A DNA stretch of 43,300 nucleotides from Paraburkholderia oxyphila NBRC 105797 (GTDB taxonomy: Bacteria; Pseudomonadota; Gammaproteobacteria; Burkholderiales; Burkholderiaceae): the NCBI RefSeq assembly GCF_000685075.1, contig NZ_BAYD01000089.1, forward strand, positions 1 through 43,300, given 5' to 3'. Shown piece by piece: positions 26,821-35,551 of this stretch. Each line of letters starts with the position of its first letter. Position 1 is the first letter of the stretch. Position numbers and translations under genes: made by a program. The notes beneath the pieces were generated by a model that did no database searches, was not told the origin of the DNA, and saw only the letters and a program-made list of their open reading frames with translations.

Positions 26821-27930
26821 AAACCCCTCCACATAGGCCGCGGCATCCAGTCCATCCCAAACTTTCCCATCAACGAAAACCGGCTTGCGCAAGGCCTCAA
26901 ATACCTCAACCCCCATCGCCCGCGCCGCCTCCCGATACAGCGCCGTCTGATTGACCCCCCGCGCGATCTCCCGATAATCGTCGCGCCGCGCCATCATCCC
27001 CCAGCGCTCGAACTGGGTCAGGAACCAGACTCCTTCGGACTCCAACGGATCGTTCACCGCGCCGTCCTCGAAGAACTTCATGCGTGTTCCATCGGGAACG
27101 CCAGCGCCCTCGAGCTGTTCCGCAATCAACGCCGAATCCACGCCCAGCATTTCCGGCCGCGCCAGCCACTGCGCGATTTCCCTGCGATGCCCCGCGCCGT
27201 CGAGCCATCGGCACGCTTCCAGCATCGTCTGCACGAGCGCACGCGCCGTATTCGGGTAGCGCGTGACGAAATCGCGCCGGCATGCGAGCACTTTCTCGGG
27301 ATGGTCGGGCCAGATTTCGCCGCTGCGGATCACCGTGCGCCCCACGCCGCGCTGCTGCGCCAGCGCGGACCACGGCTCGCCCACGCACAGGCCGTCGAGC
27401 CGCTCTTCGGTCAACGCGGCCACCATCTGGGGTGGCGGAATCACCACGCTCTCGATGTCGCGCAGCGGATGCACGCCCTGTGCGGCGAGCCAGTAGTACA
27501 GCCACATCGCATGCGTGCCGGTCGGAAAGGTCTGCGCGAACACGGGCTTGCGCTCGAGCGTCGCGAGCGCGCGCGGCAGCGTGCCGTGTTCGGCCAGCGC
27601 GTCGGCAAGGCGGTTCGATAGCGTGATCGCCTGGCCATTGCGGTTGAGCACCATCAGCACACCCATGTCCTGCTGAGGTCCGCCAATGCCGAGCTGCACC
27701 CCGTACACGAGACCATAGAGCGTATGCGCGGCGTCGAGCTCGCCCGTCAGCAGCTTGTCGCGCAGTGCGGCCCACGAGGGCTGGCGCGAAAGCTCCAGCG
27801 TGAGACCGTGCGCGTGGCCGAATTCGAGCAGCTTCGCGGCGACGAGCGGTGCCGCATCGGCGAGCGGCACGAAGCCTATCTTCAGGTGCGTCTTCTCTGG
27901 CGCGGCGGGCGGGGGGGAGGTGGCGTTCAT
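26806..27930 (-). CDS. nasS: Nitrate sensor NasS (NrtA-like, cytosolic)
   Basis: 374-residue homologue of the nitrate-binding proteins NrtA/CmpA: KIGFVPLADAAPLVAAK, LSRQPSWAALRDKLLTGELDAAH, FPTGTHAMWLYYWLAAQGV, LCVGEPWSALAQQ. Unlike ABC-transporter binding proteins it lacks any signal peptide, so it should be cytosolic. With the ANTAR gene directly upstream (71-bp gap), it is best read as NasS. NasS holds NasT inactive and releases it when nitrate or nitrite binds, allowing read-through of the nitrate assimilation leader. No transporter or reductase gene lies nearby. Confidence 0.85.
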   Translation of the reverse strand: MNATSPPPAAPEKTHLKIGFVPLADAAPLVAAKLLEFGHAHGLTLELSRQPSWAALRDKLLTGELDAAHTLYGLVYGVQLGIGGPQQDMGVLMVLNRNGQAITLSNRLADALAEHGTLPRALATLERKPVFAQTFPTGTHAMWLYYWLAAQGVHPLRDIESVVIPPPQMVAALTEERLDGLCVGEPWSALAQQRGVGRTVIRSGEIWPDHPEKVLACRRDFVTRYPNTARALVQTMLEACRWLDGAGHRREIAQWLARPEMLGVDSALIAEQLEGAGVPDGTRMKFFEDGAVNDPLESEGVWFLTQFERWGMMARRDDYREIARGVNQTALYREAARAMGVEVFEALRKPVFVDGKVWDGLDAAAYVEGFGVRV

Positions 27931-28001
27931 GGTCGGCGCTTCTTTCGTGCTCGTTCGTGCTCAATCTGGCTGGTGCGAACCGGCGCGGTGATCTGCATCG
28001 G

Positions 28002-28586
28002 TCATTTGCGGGGTTCCGGTGGCTCGGACGCCGCGACGATCTGTCGGGCGACCTCGGCGAGCTTCAGGCTCTGGTTCATTGCGCGCTTGCGCAGCGTCGC
28101 ATAGGCGGCGGGCTCGGACATCTTCTGCTGCTCCATCAGGATGCGCTTCGCGCGGTCGATCAGCTTGCGCTCGGCCAGCTCGTTCTCGGCCTGGGTGAGC
28201 CGCTCGCGCAATTGCGCCTCTTGCGCGAAGCGCGCGAGCGCGACTTCGAGAATCGGCGCGATGCGCTCGCCCGCGAGCCCTTCCACGAGATACGCGGTCA
28301 CGCCCGCCTGCACGGCGGAGCGAATGAGCTGCTGGTTCGCGTCGTTGCTGAACATCAGCACGGGGCGCGGCGCCGTGGCGTTCATCACGGCGAGCTGCTC
28401 GAGCGTGTCGCGCGACGGCGATTCGGTGTCGACGATGATCACGTCGGGCCGCTCGAGCTCGACGGCGCGATGCAGCGCCTGCGGCGTCGCGGGGTTGGCG
28501 AGCATCTCGTAGCCGAGCCGCGCGAGCGCGTCGCGCAGATCGCCGATGGGCTTGTCGGTATCGGTTACGAGCAGGACACGCAGCAT
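28002..28586 (-). CDS. nasT: ANTAR antiterminator NasT
   Basis: 194 residues: a receiver-like domain (VLLVTDTDKP, with DVIIVDTESP at the usual phospho-acceptor strand) and a C-terminal ANTAR RNA-binding domain near 125-188 (ERKLIDRAKRILMEQQKMSEPAAYATLRKRAMNQSLKLAEVA). ANTAR proteins bind paired hexanucleotide hairpins in leader RNA and prevent termination. The ATG at 28586 begins the receiver strand; the longer frame to 28691 runs into the promoter. Upstream lies a sigma-54 promoter, consistent with nitrogen control. First gene of nasT-nasS. Confidence 0.88.
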   Translation of the reverse strand: MLRVLLVTDTDKPIGDLRDALARLGYEMLANPATPQALHRAVELERPDVIIVDTESPSRDTLEQLAVMNATAPRPVLMFSNDANQQLIRSAVQAGVTAYLVEGLAGERIAPILEVALARFAQEAQLRERLTQAENELAERKLIDRAKRILMEQQKMSEPAAYATLRKRAMNQSLKLAEVARQIVAASEPPEPRK

Positions 28587-28695
28587 GATGTTTCGGTGGT
28601 CGGCGGCATGAAAACTTCGACGGATGATCGGTCGATTCTTTAAGAGCAAGTGCCGCTTACGGTGCGTGTGCCGTTGCGGAACGTACACCATTCAA

Positions 28696-28710
28696 GCAAA
28701 GGATGTGCCA
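28696..28710 (-). promoter_or_regulatory. Sigma-54 (RpoN) promoter of nasTS
   Basis: On the minus strand TGGCAC (28710-28705), five bases, then TTGC (28699-28696) followed by T. This fits the sigma-54 -24/-12 consensus TGGCAC-N5-TTGC exactly. The predicted start is near 28684, leaving a ~100-nt leader to nasT. An NtrC-type activator would be expected upstream; GCAC-N5-GTGC at 28777-28789 is the nearest candidate but its spacing is not canonical. Confidence 0.85.
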
Positions 28711-29056
28711 GTTTTGATGTTGCATTCGAATGAGGTGGGGCGCCCGCTGCCACCGATCGACGCGCGCGCGTGTAAAGCACGTGTGGTGCACCGCAGCAGC
28801 ACGCTGTGCCGCTGGCCGCACCCAGCTGGCGCAATGCCTCTACGCGAGCGGCTTGGCACGCATGACCCTTCAACGCTTGATTTGCAACTAACAGCCCAGC
28901 CCGCCAACCGTCTCCGAACAGGCACGCAAGGTGATGAAACTGGGCCGTTCACAAACACCGGTGCGGCAGGTATACCCGCGTTCGTGTTTTCCCTGGCAGT
29001 CGCAAGGGCCCATGCAGCCGCGTGAAGGGGTTTGCAGCGCACCGCAGCGGTGCGCG
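28711..29056. other. Long intergenic region between nasT and the LuxR gene
   Basis: Together with the sigma-54 site and the LuxR operator, this makes about 600 bp without a gene (28587-29195). No open frame here resembles a protein. It should hold the NtrC-type enhancer of nasTS and the promoter of the LuxR gene, but neither is clear by eye. Confidence 0.4.
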
Positions 29057-29076
29057 CATCATCCACATGGATGATG
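29057..29076. promoter_or_regulatory. Regulon operator 1: CATCATCC-N4-GGATGATG
   Basis: Perfect 8-bp palindrome with a 4-nt spacer (ACAT), about 130 bp upstream of the LuxR gene start. Outer arms GGTGCGC (29049-29055) and GCGCACC (29081-29087) extend the symmetry with a small offset. The same palindrome is at 33088-33107, with imperfect copies at 33705 and 38890, so it is probably the binding site of the LuxR-type protein and implies autoregulation. Confidence 0.7.
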
Positions 29077-29195
29077 GTTTGCGCACCTGAATCGAGCAGG
29101 CTCTTCGTTTGGTGAAGATCCCGATGGCAGCGTCCGGCGAGTTCCTTAAGCTGGGTGCCTCGCCCAGACGGGGGAAGCCGGATGGAGGCCGGAGC

Positions 29196-30386
29196 ATGCT
29201 GATGGAGACAAAATGGGCTCAGCACGAGAGCCAGTTGATGAGCGAGGAGGCAGGCGTCTGCGTTGCGGAGTTCAGCGAGCTGGCGGACCGCATCTATCAG
29301 GGGCCGCTGGAGGAACGACCGTGGACGGGCGCGCTGGACCTGATACGGCGGCGCCTGCGCGCCAACTACGTGACGCTGATCCTGCGCGTCGCGGGCAACG
29401 ACCGCCGCTCGCCGCTCTCGGTGCACGCATCGGAGTTCGGCCCCGAGGTGCCCGACGCGGCCTCGTATAACGACTACTACTATTCGATCGACCCGTTCGT
29501 GGGCCTGCCCGCCGATCGCGTCGTCACCGTGGACGAGGTGTTCGGCGACACGGGCTGGCTCTCGAGCGAGTTCTACAAGCAGTTCCTCAAGCCCTCGGAC
29601 GTGCGCCATATACTCGGCGCGGATCTGCGCACGCAGTCGGGCGTCGAGTGCCGTCTGCGCGTGTGCCGCGGTCACGCGGAAAAGCCGTTTTCGTCGGCCG
29701 ACAAGGCGTTCTGCACGTTGCTGCTGCCGCATCTGAAACGCGCCGTCGAACTGCATTCGCGGCTCGACACGGTCGAGGTCGAGCGTTCGATGTACGCGAA
29801 CGCGATCAACCGGATGCAGGTCGGCACGATCACGCTCGACATGAACGGCGTCATCATCGACGCGAATGGCGTCGCCAACGAGATCCTCGCGCAGAACAAC
29901 GGCCTGTGCATCGCGCGCGGCACCGTCGAGGCGAGCAATGCAGCCGAGAACCGTACGCTCCAGCGGCTGATCCGGCAGGCGGTGATGGGGCACCTCGGCA
30001 CGGCAGCGCCGATCGTCGAGGCGATCCCCGTCACGCGCAGTTACGACAAGCCGCGTCTCGGCCTGCTGGTGCGCACGATCCTGCTCTCGGACTGGTCGGA
30101 GGACAACAAGCGGCGCGCGGCTGTTGCACTCTTCCTGCGCGATCCCGACCGCAAGCCGCAGGGCGCGCAGGAGATCATCCGCAAGCTCTTCGACCTCACG
30201 CCCGCCGAGGCGTCGCTCGCGCTCATGCTGACCAACGGGCTCACGCTCGACGAGGCGGCCGAGGAGTCGGGCATCAGCAAGAACACCGCGCGCACGCATT
30301 TGCGCGCGATCTTCTCGAAGACTGGCGTGGCGCGCCAGGCGACGCTCGTGCGCATTCTGCTCGGCAGCGTCGTGCCAATGGGCTGA
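29196..30386 (+). CDS. LuxR-type transcriptional regulator
   Basis: 396 residues. The C-terminal ~60 residues form a LuxR/GerE helix-turn-helix: FDLTPAEASLALMLTNGLTLDEAAEESGISKNTARTHLRAIFSKTGVARQ is spread over about 332-382, with recognition helix SKNTARTHLRAIF. The long N-terminal region is not an acyl-homoserine-lactone domain; a segment near 200-310 (RMQVGTITLDMNGVIIDANGVANEIL) looks PAS-like and may bind a small molecule. ATG 29196 is chosen for GGAGG 7 nt upstream; the frame is open to 29109. It sits beside the catabolic genes and has the shared palindrome in its own promoter, so it is the likely pathway regulator. Confidence 0.85.
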   Translation: MLMETKWAQHESQLMSEEAGVCVAEFSELADRIYQGPLEERPWTGALDLIRRRLRANYVTLILRVAGNDRRSPLSVHASEFGPEVPDAASYNDYYYSIDPFVGLPADRVVTVDEVFGDTGWLSSEFYKQFLKPSDVRHILGADLRTQSGVECRLRVCRGHAEKPFSSADKAFCTLLLPHLKRAVELHSRLDTVEVERSMYANAINRMQVGTITLDMNGVIIDANGVANEILAQNNGLCIARGTVEASNAAENRTLQRLIRQAVMGHLGTAAPIVEAIPVTRSYDKPRLGLLVRTILLSDWSEDNKRRAAVALFLRDPDRKPQGAQEIIRKLFDLTPAEASLALMLTNGLTLDEAAEESGISKNTARTHLRAIFSKTGVARQATLVRILLGSVVPMG

Positions 30387-30407
30387 GCGTCGCGGCGCAC
30401 CGGAAGC

Positions 30408-31790
30408 TCAGTTGCCCGAGCTGCGGATCGCGTCCGGCGAGAAATACGCTTCGTTGAACTGTGGGCTGTTGTCGAGCTTCGGCATCGGCTCCTCGTTCGT
30501 CAGACGGTCCGCGAGGTACGCGTTCGAGATCAGGTCGTGATAGAACACCGCGGCGGGATAGAACGTCTTCGCGTCGTACGCATAGACCGTCGTGGCGATG
30601 TTGGTGCGCCAGAGCTCGCCGCGCGCGTCGTAGTTGTCCGCGAGCAGCGTGATCCACGAATCCTCGTCGAGGTACAGCACGCGCTTCGCGTACTCGTGGC
30701 GGTAGCCGTTCTTGAGCGTCGCCTGCAGCACCCAGACGCGATGCAACTCGTAGCGCATGTAGGCCGGATTCTCGTGGTTCTTCGCCAGCACGTCGCTGTA
30801 CTTGACCGAGCCGTCCATCAGCTTGTAGTTGTCGTACGGCACGTAGATCTCGCGCTTGCCGAGAATCTTCCAGTCGTAGCGATCGCCGGGGCCGTTGTAG
30901 AGACGATCGTCGTCGACGGTGCGAAAGCCCCCGGCGCCGAACGGCTGGTCATAACCGAATTCGGGTGCCTGGCGCACGCGGCGCGTGCCCGGGTTGTAGA
31001 CCCAGGTGCGCGACGAGTTGTCGGCGCCGGCCTTGTCCCAGTTCGTGTAGCCGACCGTCAACGTGCCGCGGTCGCTCAGCGGCAGTTCCGTGGCGATCCG
31101 GTAGTACGAGCGGTTGTTCAGGTCGTCCTTGATGTCGTACTTGCCGTCGTTGCGCGGCGAGTAGATGTCGTAGCGCACCTTGCCCCATGCGATGTTGCCG
31201 TCCGGGTAGACCACGGCCTGATCGTAGGTTGCCTGCTCCGTGCCGATCGCCGACGACATGCGCTGGTTCCACAGCAGTTGGGCGGCCGTTTTCGGCAGCG
31301 GGAAGGGCACCTGCGGCGGCGCGTTGGTGAGGCCGTTGTCATCCGCGGTCAGCGTGGAGTCGGGCGCGTAGGCGCGGATCGCCTTGTACACCGAATCGTC
31401 ATAGCGGAAGTCGCGATGGCTCGGATAGACCGGTATCCTGAACGTGGCCGGATAGTGCTTGAACAGCGCCTTCTGGCCTTCGGTCAGATGGTCCGCGTAC
31501 TGCTCCATGTTCTGCGCCGTGATGACGAAGAGCGGCTTCTCGTCCGCATACGGATCGCGATAGCGCTCGCCGCGCTTGTAGCTCAGGTCCGGCGGCGTGC
31601 CGAGCCACTTGCCGCTCCAGGCGGGCACGGCACCGTCCTTGCTCGCGGCACGCTGCGCGCCCATGGGCGTCAGGGTGGTGTCGAGCGCCGTCAGGTCGTC
31701 CTGGGAGATCATCGAGAACGCCGTTGTCGTGACGATTGCGCACGCGGTCAGTGCCGATGCGCGCAGGATGGGGAGATGAATTCGCTTCAT
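30408..31790 (-). CDS. DUF1329 envelope protein
   Basis: 460 residues of the DUF1329 family (LolA/LolB-like outer-membrane lipoprotein-sorting fold). Hydrophobic signal region (ALTACAIVTTTAFS) at the N-terminus, then DDLTALDTTLTPMGAQRAASKDGAVPAWSG, typical of the family, and many aromatic beta segments (WGKVRYDIYSP, RTWVYNPGTRRVRQAPEFGYD, YDNYKLMDGSVKY). No lipobox Cys is obvious. DUF1329 genes often accompany catabolic clusters for hydrophobic compounds and are suspected to help transfer lipophilic substrates across the envelope. AGAGGA precedes the ATG. Last gene of the SnoaL-EthD-DUF1329 operon; converges with the LuxR gene. Confidence 0.85.
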   Translation of the reverse strand: MKRIHLPILRASALTACAIVTTTAFSMISQDDLTALDTTLTPMGAQRAASKDGAVPAWSGKWLGTPPDLSYKRGERYRDPYADEKPLFVITAQNMEQYADHLTEGQKALFKHYPATFRIPVYPSHRDFRYDDSVYKAIRAYAPDSTLTADDNGLTNAPPQVPFPLPKTAAQLLWNQRMSSAIGTEQATYDQAVVYPDGNIAWGKVRYDIYSPRNDGKYDIKDDLNNRSYYRIATELPLSDRGTLTVGYTNWDKAGADNSSRTWVYNPGTRRVRQAPEFGYDQPFGAGGFRTVDDDRLYNGPGDRYDWKILGKREIYVPYDNYKLMDGSVKYSDVLAKNHENPAYMRYELHRVWVLQATLKNGYRHEYAKRVLYLDEDSWITLLADNYDARGELWRTNIATTVYAYDAKTFYPAAVFYHDLISNAYLADRLTNEEPMPKLDNSPQFNEAYFSPDAIRSSGN

Positions 31791-31806
31791 GACTATCCTC
31801 TTGTTG

Positions 31807-32523
31807 TTAGTCGTGCACCGCTTTCACGACGTACTGGCTCGTTGGCAGCACGTCGATCTTGTCGAAGTCGATGAAGCGCGCGCAGCTTTCCATCATCGCC
31901 TGCACGTTGCGCTGGAATTTTTCCTCATCGCCGACCGCGTCGAAGAACGCATGTGGGTCGGTCATCGCGGCGGCGGGGAAGCACTCCTCGACGATCGCGT
32001 CGTAGCGCGGCGCCGCGTGCGTCAACGCCCGCACGACGACGTTCTGCACGTAAAGGAAGTTGTCCTGCGTATCGATCGCGACGCGCGTATGGTGGTTGTG
32101 CCACACGTCGAGCCAGGCCTCGGGCGTGAGGCGCGGCGGCCGCGTGAGAAACGCCAGTTGCGAGAATCCGGCCGTGCGGTCGCCGGCTTTCGGCACGAAG
32201 CGCGTATTGCGGATCGGTTGCGATTCGGTCACCAGATACGCCGCGAGATGCGGGACCACGGCGCGCACGGCGTCGTCGAACGGCTGGCGCAGCATGGCGA
32301 CCGCGCTGTCGATCCACACCGACACGGTGCCCGCCATGCCGGGCTGCGTGTTCTGCTGGCGCAGCGCGGCCGCCGCTTCGACGTCGCTGTCCGCGACATT
32401 GACCTGCACGCCATGGGCGCCGAGCGAGAGCAGCTTGTCGGCGAGCGCCGTGCGTAACGTTTGGCGCCATGCGTCGGGCGATGTCTGCGCATCGCGCCAC
32501 AGCACGTAAATCACTTTTTCCAT
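31807..32523 (-). CDS. EthD-domain protein
   Basis: 238 residues with ferredoxin-like dimeric alpha/beta-barrel features of the EthD family (PF07110): MEKVIYVLWRD at the start, and a second domain with RLTPEAWLDVWHNHHTRVAIDTQDNFLYVQNVV. EthD was first seen with ether-degrading P450s; relatives occur as small cyclases, isomerases or accessory proteins. This one contains two barrel halves. GGAGA lies 7 nt before the ATG. It follows the SnoaL gene by 37 bp and precedes DUF1329 by 16 bp, so the three are one operon behind operator 2. Confidence 0.75.
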   Translation of the reverse strand: MEKVIYVLWRDAQTSPDAWRQTLRTALADKLLSLGAHGVQVNVADSDVEAAAALRQQNTQPGMAGTVSVWIDSAVAMLRQPFDDAVRAVVPHLAAYLVTESQPIRNTRFVPKAGDRTAGFSQLAFLTRPPRLTPEAWLDVWHNHHTRVAIDTQDNFLYVQNVVVRALTHAAPRYDAIVEECFPAAAMTDPHAFFDAVGDEEKFQRNVQAMMESCARFIDFDKIDVLPTSQYVVKAVHD

Positions 32524-32560
32524 CGACTTGTCTCCGGGTTGAAAGCGTTGAGCAGTGCGG

Positions 32561-33034
32561 TTACGTCTGAAAGCGGTTCGCCGTGAGCCTGAACGAGGCG
32601 GGAATCGGCGAGGTGACGGTTTCGAACAGGCGCTCGTGGGACGTGGCCGCGATCAGCCAGACACCGTCGCGTTTCACGTACTCGTCCTCGTAGAAGGCGG
32701 CGCCGTGCAGCAGCGTGTTGTGTTCGAGGTCGATCGCGTGGTCTTCCAGATACCAGGTCCCGCGCGCGTAGTCGGCGGCGAGCAGTTCGAGTTCCGGGTG
32801 ATGGCCGTGATGCATGGTCAGGAAAGTCGGCCGGTCGAGCAGCGCCTGCAGGGTTGTGACATAGGCGTCGCGGCCATCGAAGGCGTACTGGCCGCCGTTC
32901 AGGCGCGCGCGGCAATCCTCGCTCAGGCACTGCGCGAGCAGCGTCCAGTCGTGGGTGTCGACCGCGCGGAAGTAACGGTATTTGAGCTGCCGGATCTCTT
33001 CGTATGCCCAGAGCGTGCGGGTGGCGTCTTCCAT
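32561..33034 (-). CDS. SnoaL/LinA-like NTF2-fold protein (A)
   Basis: 157 residues, SnoaL_4-type cone fold: EIRQLKYRYFRAVDTHDWTLLAQCL, FDGRDAYVTTLQALL, TMHHGHHPELELLAADYARGTWYLED. Asp26 and His75 align with the Asp25/His73 dyad of the dehydrochlorinase LinA, so a dehydratase, isomerase or lyase role is plausible; the substrate is unknown. ATG 33034 is preceded by AAGGAGA; the longer open frame to 33220 crosses the operator and is not used. First gene of a minus-strand operon, divergent from paralogue B, with operator 2 almost exactly midway. Confidence 0.82.
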   Translation of the reverse strand: MEDATRTLWAYEEIRQLKYRYFRAVDTHDWTLLAQCLSEDCRARLNGGQYAFDGRDAYVTTLQALLDRPTFLTMHHGHHPELELLAADYARGTWYLEDHAIDLEHNTLLHGAAFYEDEYVKRDGVWLIAATSHERLFETVTSPIPASFRLTANRFQT

Positions 33035-33087
33035 GGTCCAGTGTCTCCTTGGTGATACCGGATCGTAGAAAGCGGACCGCCCGCGCA

Positions 33088-33107
33088 CATCATCCGACTG
33101 GATGATG
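33088..33107. promoter_or_regulatory. Regulon operator 2, between divergent SnoaL genes
   Basis: Perfect CATCATCC / GGATGATG palindrome with spacer GACT. Its centre is about 64 bp from one start codon (33034) and 65 bp from the other (33163), a position suited to controlling both promoters from one site. Confidence 0.72.
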
Positions 33108-33162
33108 AGCCGGCGCGGCAGCGCTTGTACCGTAACGGCCGGACAACCGCAAAGGAGACCCG

Positions 33163-33675
33163 ATGAACCCGATCGATCAACTCGAAGCGCGCCTGCGCGC
33201 GCTCGAAGACGCCGACGCAATCCGCAGCCTGAAAGCGCGTTATTTCGCCTGCTGTGACATGAAGGACACGGAGGGCATGCGCGACTGCTTCGCGCCCGGC
33301 CGCGTGCGCATCGACTATGGCGCGATCGGGGTGTTCGACGATCGTGACGGACTGGTTGAGGTGTTCGGGCGGCTGGGTTGCCATCCCCATATCGTGGAGA
33401 TGCATCACGGCGTCAACCCGCAAATCGAGGTGCTCGACAGTCACCACGCTCGCGGCAGCTGGGGTTTGCACTACCAGATGCTCGATACGCGCGAGCGCGC
33501 CTTTACCCAGCTCGGCGCGTACTACGAAGACACGTACCGCAAGATCGACGGCCAATGGAAGATCGCTTCGACGCGCTGCGTCGTGACCTCCATGCTCGTC
33601 GGGCATTACGCCGGGGCCACGCCGGGCGTGCGCTTCGGCGGGCGCCCGGCCGATGCGCCGCAGGCTGGCGCCTGA
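33163..33675 (+). CDS. SnoaL/LinA-like NTF2-fold protein (B)
   Basis: 170 residues: DADAIRSLKARYFACCDMKDTEGMRDCF, EMHHGVNPQIEVLDSHHARGSW, GAYYEDTYRKIDGQWKIASTRC. Asp32 and His81 match the LinA dyad, and the C-terminal ST-R-VVTSMLVGHYAGATPGVRF resembles the LinA tail more than the two paralogues do. AAAGGAG precedes the ATG at 33163. Operator 2 lies upstream, and operator 3 lies 30 bp after its stop, in front of the flavoprotein gene. Confidence 0.82.
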   Translation: MNPIDQLEARLRALEDADAIRSLKARYFACCDMKDTEGMRDCFAPGRVRIDYGAIGVFDDRDGLVEVFGRLGCHPHIVEMHHGVNPQIEVLDSHHARGSWGLHYQMLDTRERAFTQLGAYYEDTYRKIDGQWKIASTRCVVTSMLVGHYAGATPGVRFGGRPADAPQAGA

Positions 33676-33704
33676 GCGCGCGGTTCACAGCACGTACAAC
33701 AGGA

Positions 33705-33724
33705 CACCCTCCGTCTGGATGATG
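33705..33724. promoter_or_regulatory. Regulon operator 3 (imperfect)
   Basis: CACCCTCC-GTCT-GGATGATG: the right half is identical to operators 1 and 2, the left half differs at two positions. About 165 bp upstream of the flavoprotein start. Confidence 0.55.
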
Positions 33725-33879
33725 GGCGCCGGTGCGGCGCCTCTGAGTGTTTGCACCTGGTCCAAACGGATGAGGGTGCGCGCGACGCGAGACGCTACCT
33801 TTGGAGCTATCTCGATCCGGGCCGCGTCGTGTGGCCCGGTCTTGGCCTGTCCGCGCCCAACCTCTGTCCTGCTCCGCAC

Positions 33880-35376
33880 ATGTCGTCAAACTGCTCAGTG
33901 AACCGTCCTTTACCCTCGCGTGCCGTGCCTCGCTGGGACGCCGAACACGATGTCGTGATCGTCGGCTTCGGCGCTTCGGGTGCGTGCGCCGCAATCGAAG
34001 CGGCCGCGGCCGGCGCCGATACGCTCGTCGTCGAGCGCGCGTCAGGCTATGGCGGCTCGAGCGCGCTCTCGGGCGGCGAGATCTATCTCGGCGGCAATGG
34101 CGGCACGCCCGCGCAGCGCGCGGCGGGCTTCAGCGACGAAACCGCCGACCTGTACCGCTATCTGATGCTCGCCGGCGGCCGCGATGCCGACGAAGCGAAA
34201 GTGCGCCTCTACGCGGAGCACAGCCTCGCGCACCACGACTGGCTCGTCGCGCAAGGGCTGAAATACAAGAACACGTTCCTGCCCGAGCGCATGGTCGAGC
34301 CCGAGACCGACGATTGCCTGATCTGGTCCGGCAGCGAGGAGGCCTGGCCCTTCAGCGCCGCGGCGAAGCCGTGCCCGCGCGGGCACACGCCGCAATGGCC
34401 GGGCTGGGGCGGCGGCCAGATGCTGATGAGCGTGCTGGCCGCGCGCGTGGAGGCGTCAGGCGTGGCCGTGCGCTACGACGCGCGCGCGCAGGCGCTGATC
34501 GTCGACGAAGCGGGCGCGGTGTGCGGCGTGGTGCTGCGTTCGTGCGGCGTGGACACGTACGTGCGTGCGCGACGCGGCGTGATTCTGTGCGCAGGCGGCT
34601 TCGCGATGAACCGCGAGATGGTGCGCCGTCACGCGCCCATGCTGATGCGCTCGGCCGATCCGATCGGCAATCCCGGCGACGACGGCACGGGCATCCTGTT
34701 GGGCCAGAGCGTGGGCGGCGCCGCGATCCATATGGATCAGGGCTTCGTGAGCCTGCCGTTCTATGCACCCGAATCGCTGATCAGGGGCATCTTCGTGAAC
34801 GAGCGCGGCCAGCGCTTCATCAACGAAGACGGCTATCACGGCCGCACGGGATGGCATGCGCTCCAGCAGGCGGGCGAGCGGATCTTTCTGCTGGCCGACA
34901 ATGCGGCCTATGCGCCGCCACCCGAATTCACGCGCATCGGCATCGCCGCGGCGGGAGAAAGCTGGGAGGAAGTCGAACAGGAACTGGGCATGCCGGAAGG
35001 CTCGCTCAGCGCGACCGTGCAGAGCTATAACCGTCACGCGGCGCAAGGCTGCGATCCGGCCTTCCACAAAGCGGCGAAATGGCTGAAGCCGCTGGACGAA
35101 CCGCCGTTCGTCGCGCTCGATTGCCGGATCGACTACGCGTTCTATCCGCACTTCACGCTGGGCGGACTGGACACGCTGCCGAGCGGCCAGGTCGTGAACG
35201 AAATGCGCGAGCCGGTGCCGGGGCTGTTCGCGGCGGGCCGCACGGCTTGCGGCTTGCCGCGTTGGGGCGCCGGTTATAGCTCGGGGCTTTCGCTGGCCGA
35301 TGCGACGTTTTTCGGGCGTCAGGCCGGGCGGCACGCCGCGTCGAATGGATTGAATTCGCCATCCAGTACCGACTGA
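33880..35376 (+). CDS. KstD/fumarate-reductase-like flavoprotein
   Basis: 498 residues of the FAD_binding_2 family (PF00890). FAD fold: HDVVIVGFGASGACAAIEAAAAGADTLVVE spans the N-terminal ~50 residues, then GGSSALSGGEIYLGG. A mid-protein ...GMPEGSLSATVQSYNRHAAQG segment and the closing PGLFAAGRTACGLPRWGAGYSSGLSLADATFFGRQAGRHA are typical of 3-ketosteroid dehydrogenase and fumarate-reductase-like enzymes. Likely introduces or reduces a C=C bond next to a carbonyl. Start choice is uncertain: ATG 33880 has no ribosome site, but the frame further up (to 33751) has no family-like sequence. Same direction as SnoaL B, with its own operator. Confidence 0.82.
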   Translation: MSSNCSVNRPLPSRAVPRWDAEHDVVIVGFGASGACAAIEAAAAGADTLVVERASGYGGSSALSGGEIYLGGNGGTPAQRAAGFSDETADLYRYLMLAGGRDADEAKVRLYAEHSLAHHDWLVAQGLKYKNTFLPERMVEPETDDCLIWSGSEEAWPFSAAAKPCPRGHTPQWPGWGGGQMLMSVLAARVEASGVAVRYDARAQALIVDEAGAVCGVVLRSCGVDTYVRARRGVILCAGGFAMNREMVRRHAPMLMRSADPIGNPGDDGTGILLGQSVGGAAIHMDQGFVSLPFYAPESLIRGIFVNERGQRFINEDGYHGRTGWHALQQAGERIFLLADNAAYAPPPEFTRIGIAAAGESWEEVEQELGMPEGSLSATVQSYNRHAAQGCDPAFHKAAKWLKPLDEPPFVALDCRIDYAFYPHFTLGGLDTLPSGQVVNEMREPVPGLFAAGRTACGLPRWGAGYSSGLSLADATFFGRQAGRHAASNGLNSPSSTD

Positions 35377-35506
35377 CCCGCGGCGACTTTCAACGCATCC
35401 GGGGGCGCAGGAGACTACCTGTCCGACCTGCCCGCACCCGGTGGTCCACTCGTCAGCATCACTAAGTTATTCTGATTACGCGCCGGCTTCGGAGCGGCGC
35501 GAACCG

Positions 35507-35536
35507 CGCGCGTCGGGTACGGCTACCCGACGCGCG
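35507..35536. terminator. Strong hairpin between convergent operons
   Basis: CGCGCGTCGGGTA / TACCCGACGCGCG, 13-bp perfect arms and a 4-nt loop (CGGC). It lies between the flavoprotein stop (35376) and the epimerase-like stop (35552). Short TT runs flank it, so it probably ends transcription in both directions. Confidence 0.75.
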
Positions 35537-35551
35537 TTCACTGCCTGCTGC

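Noticed and set aside
28777..28789. GCAC-N5-GTGC as an NtrC site upstream of the nasT sigma-54 promoter
   Set aside because: NtrC sites normally have seven bases between these half-sites; the spacing here is wrong.
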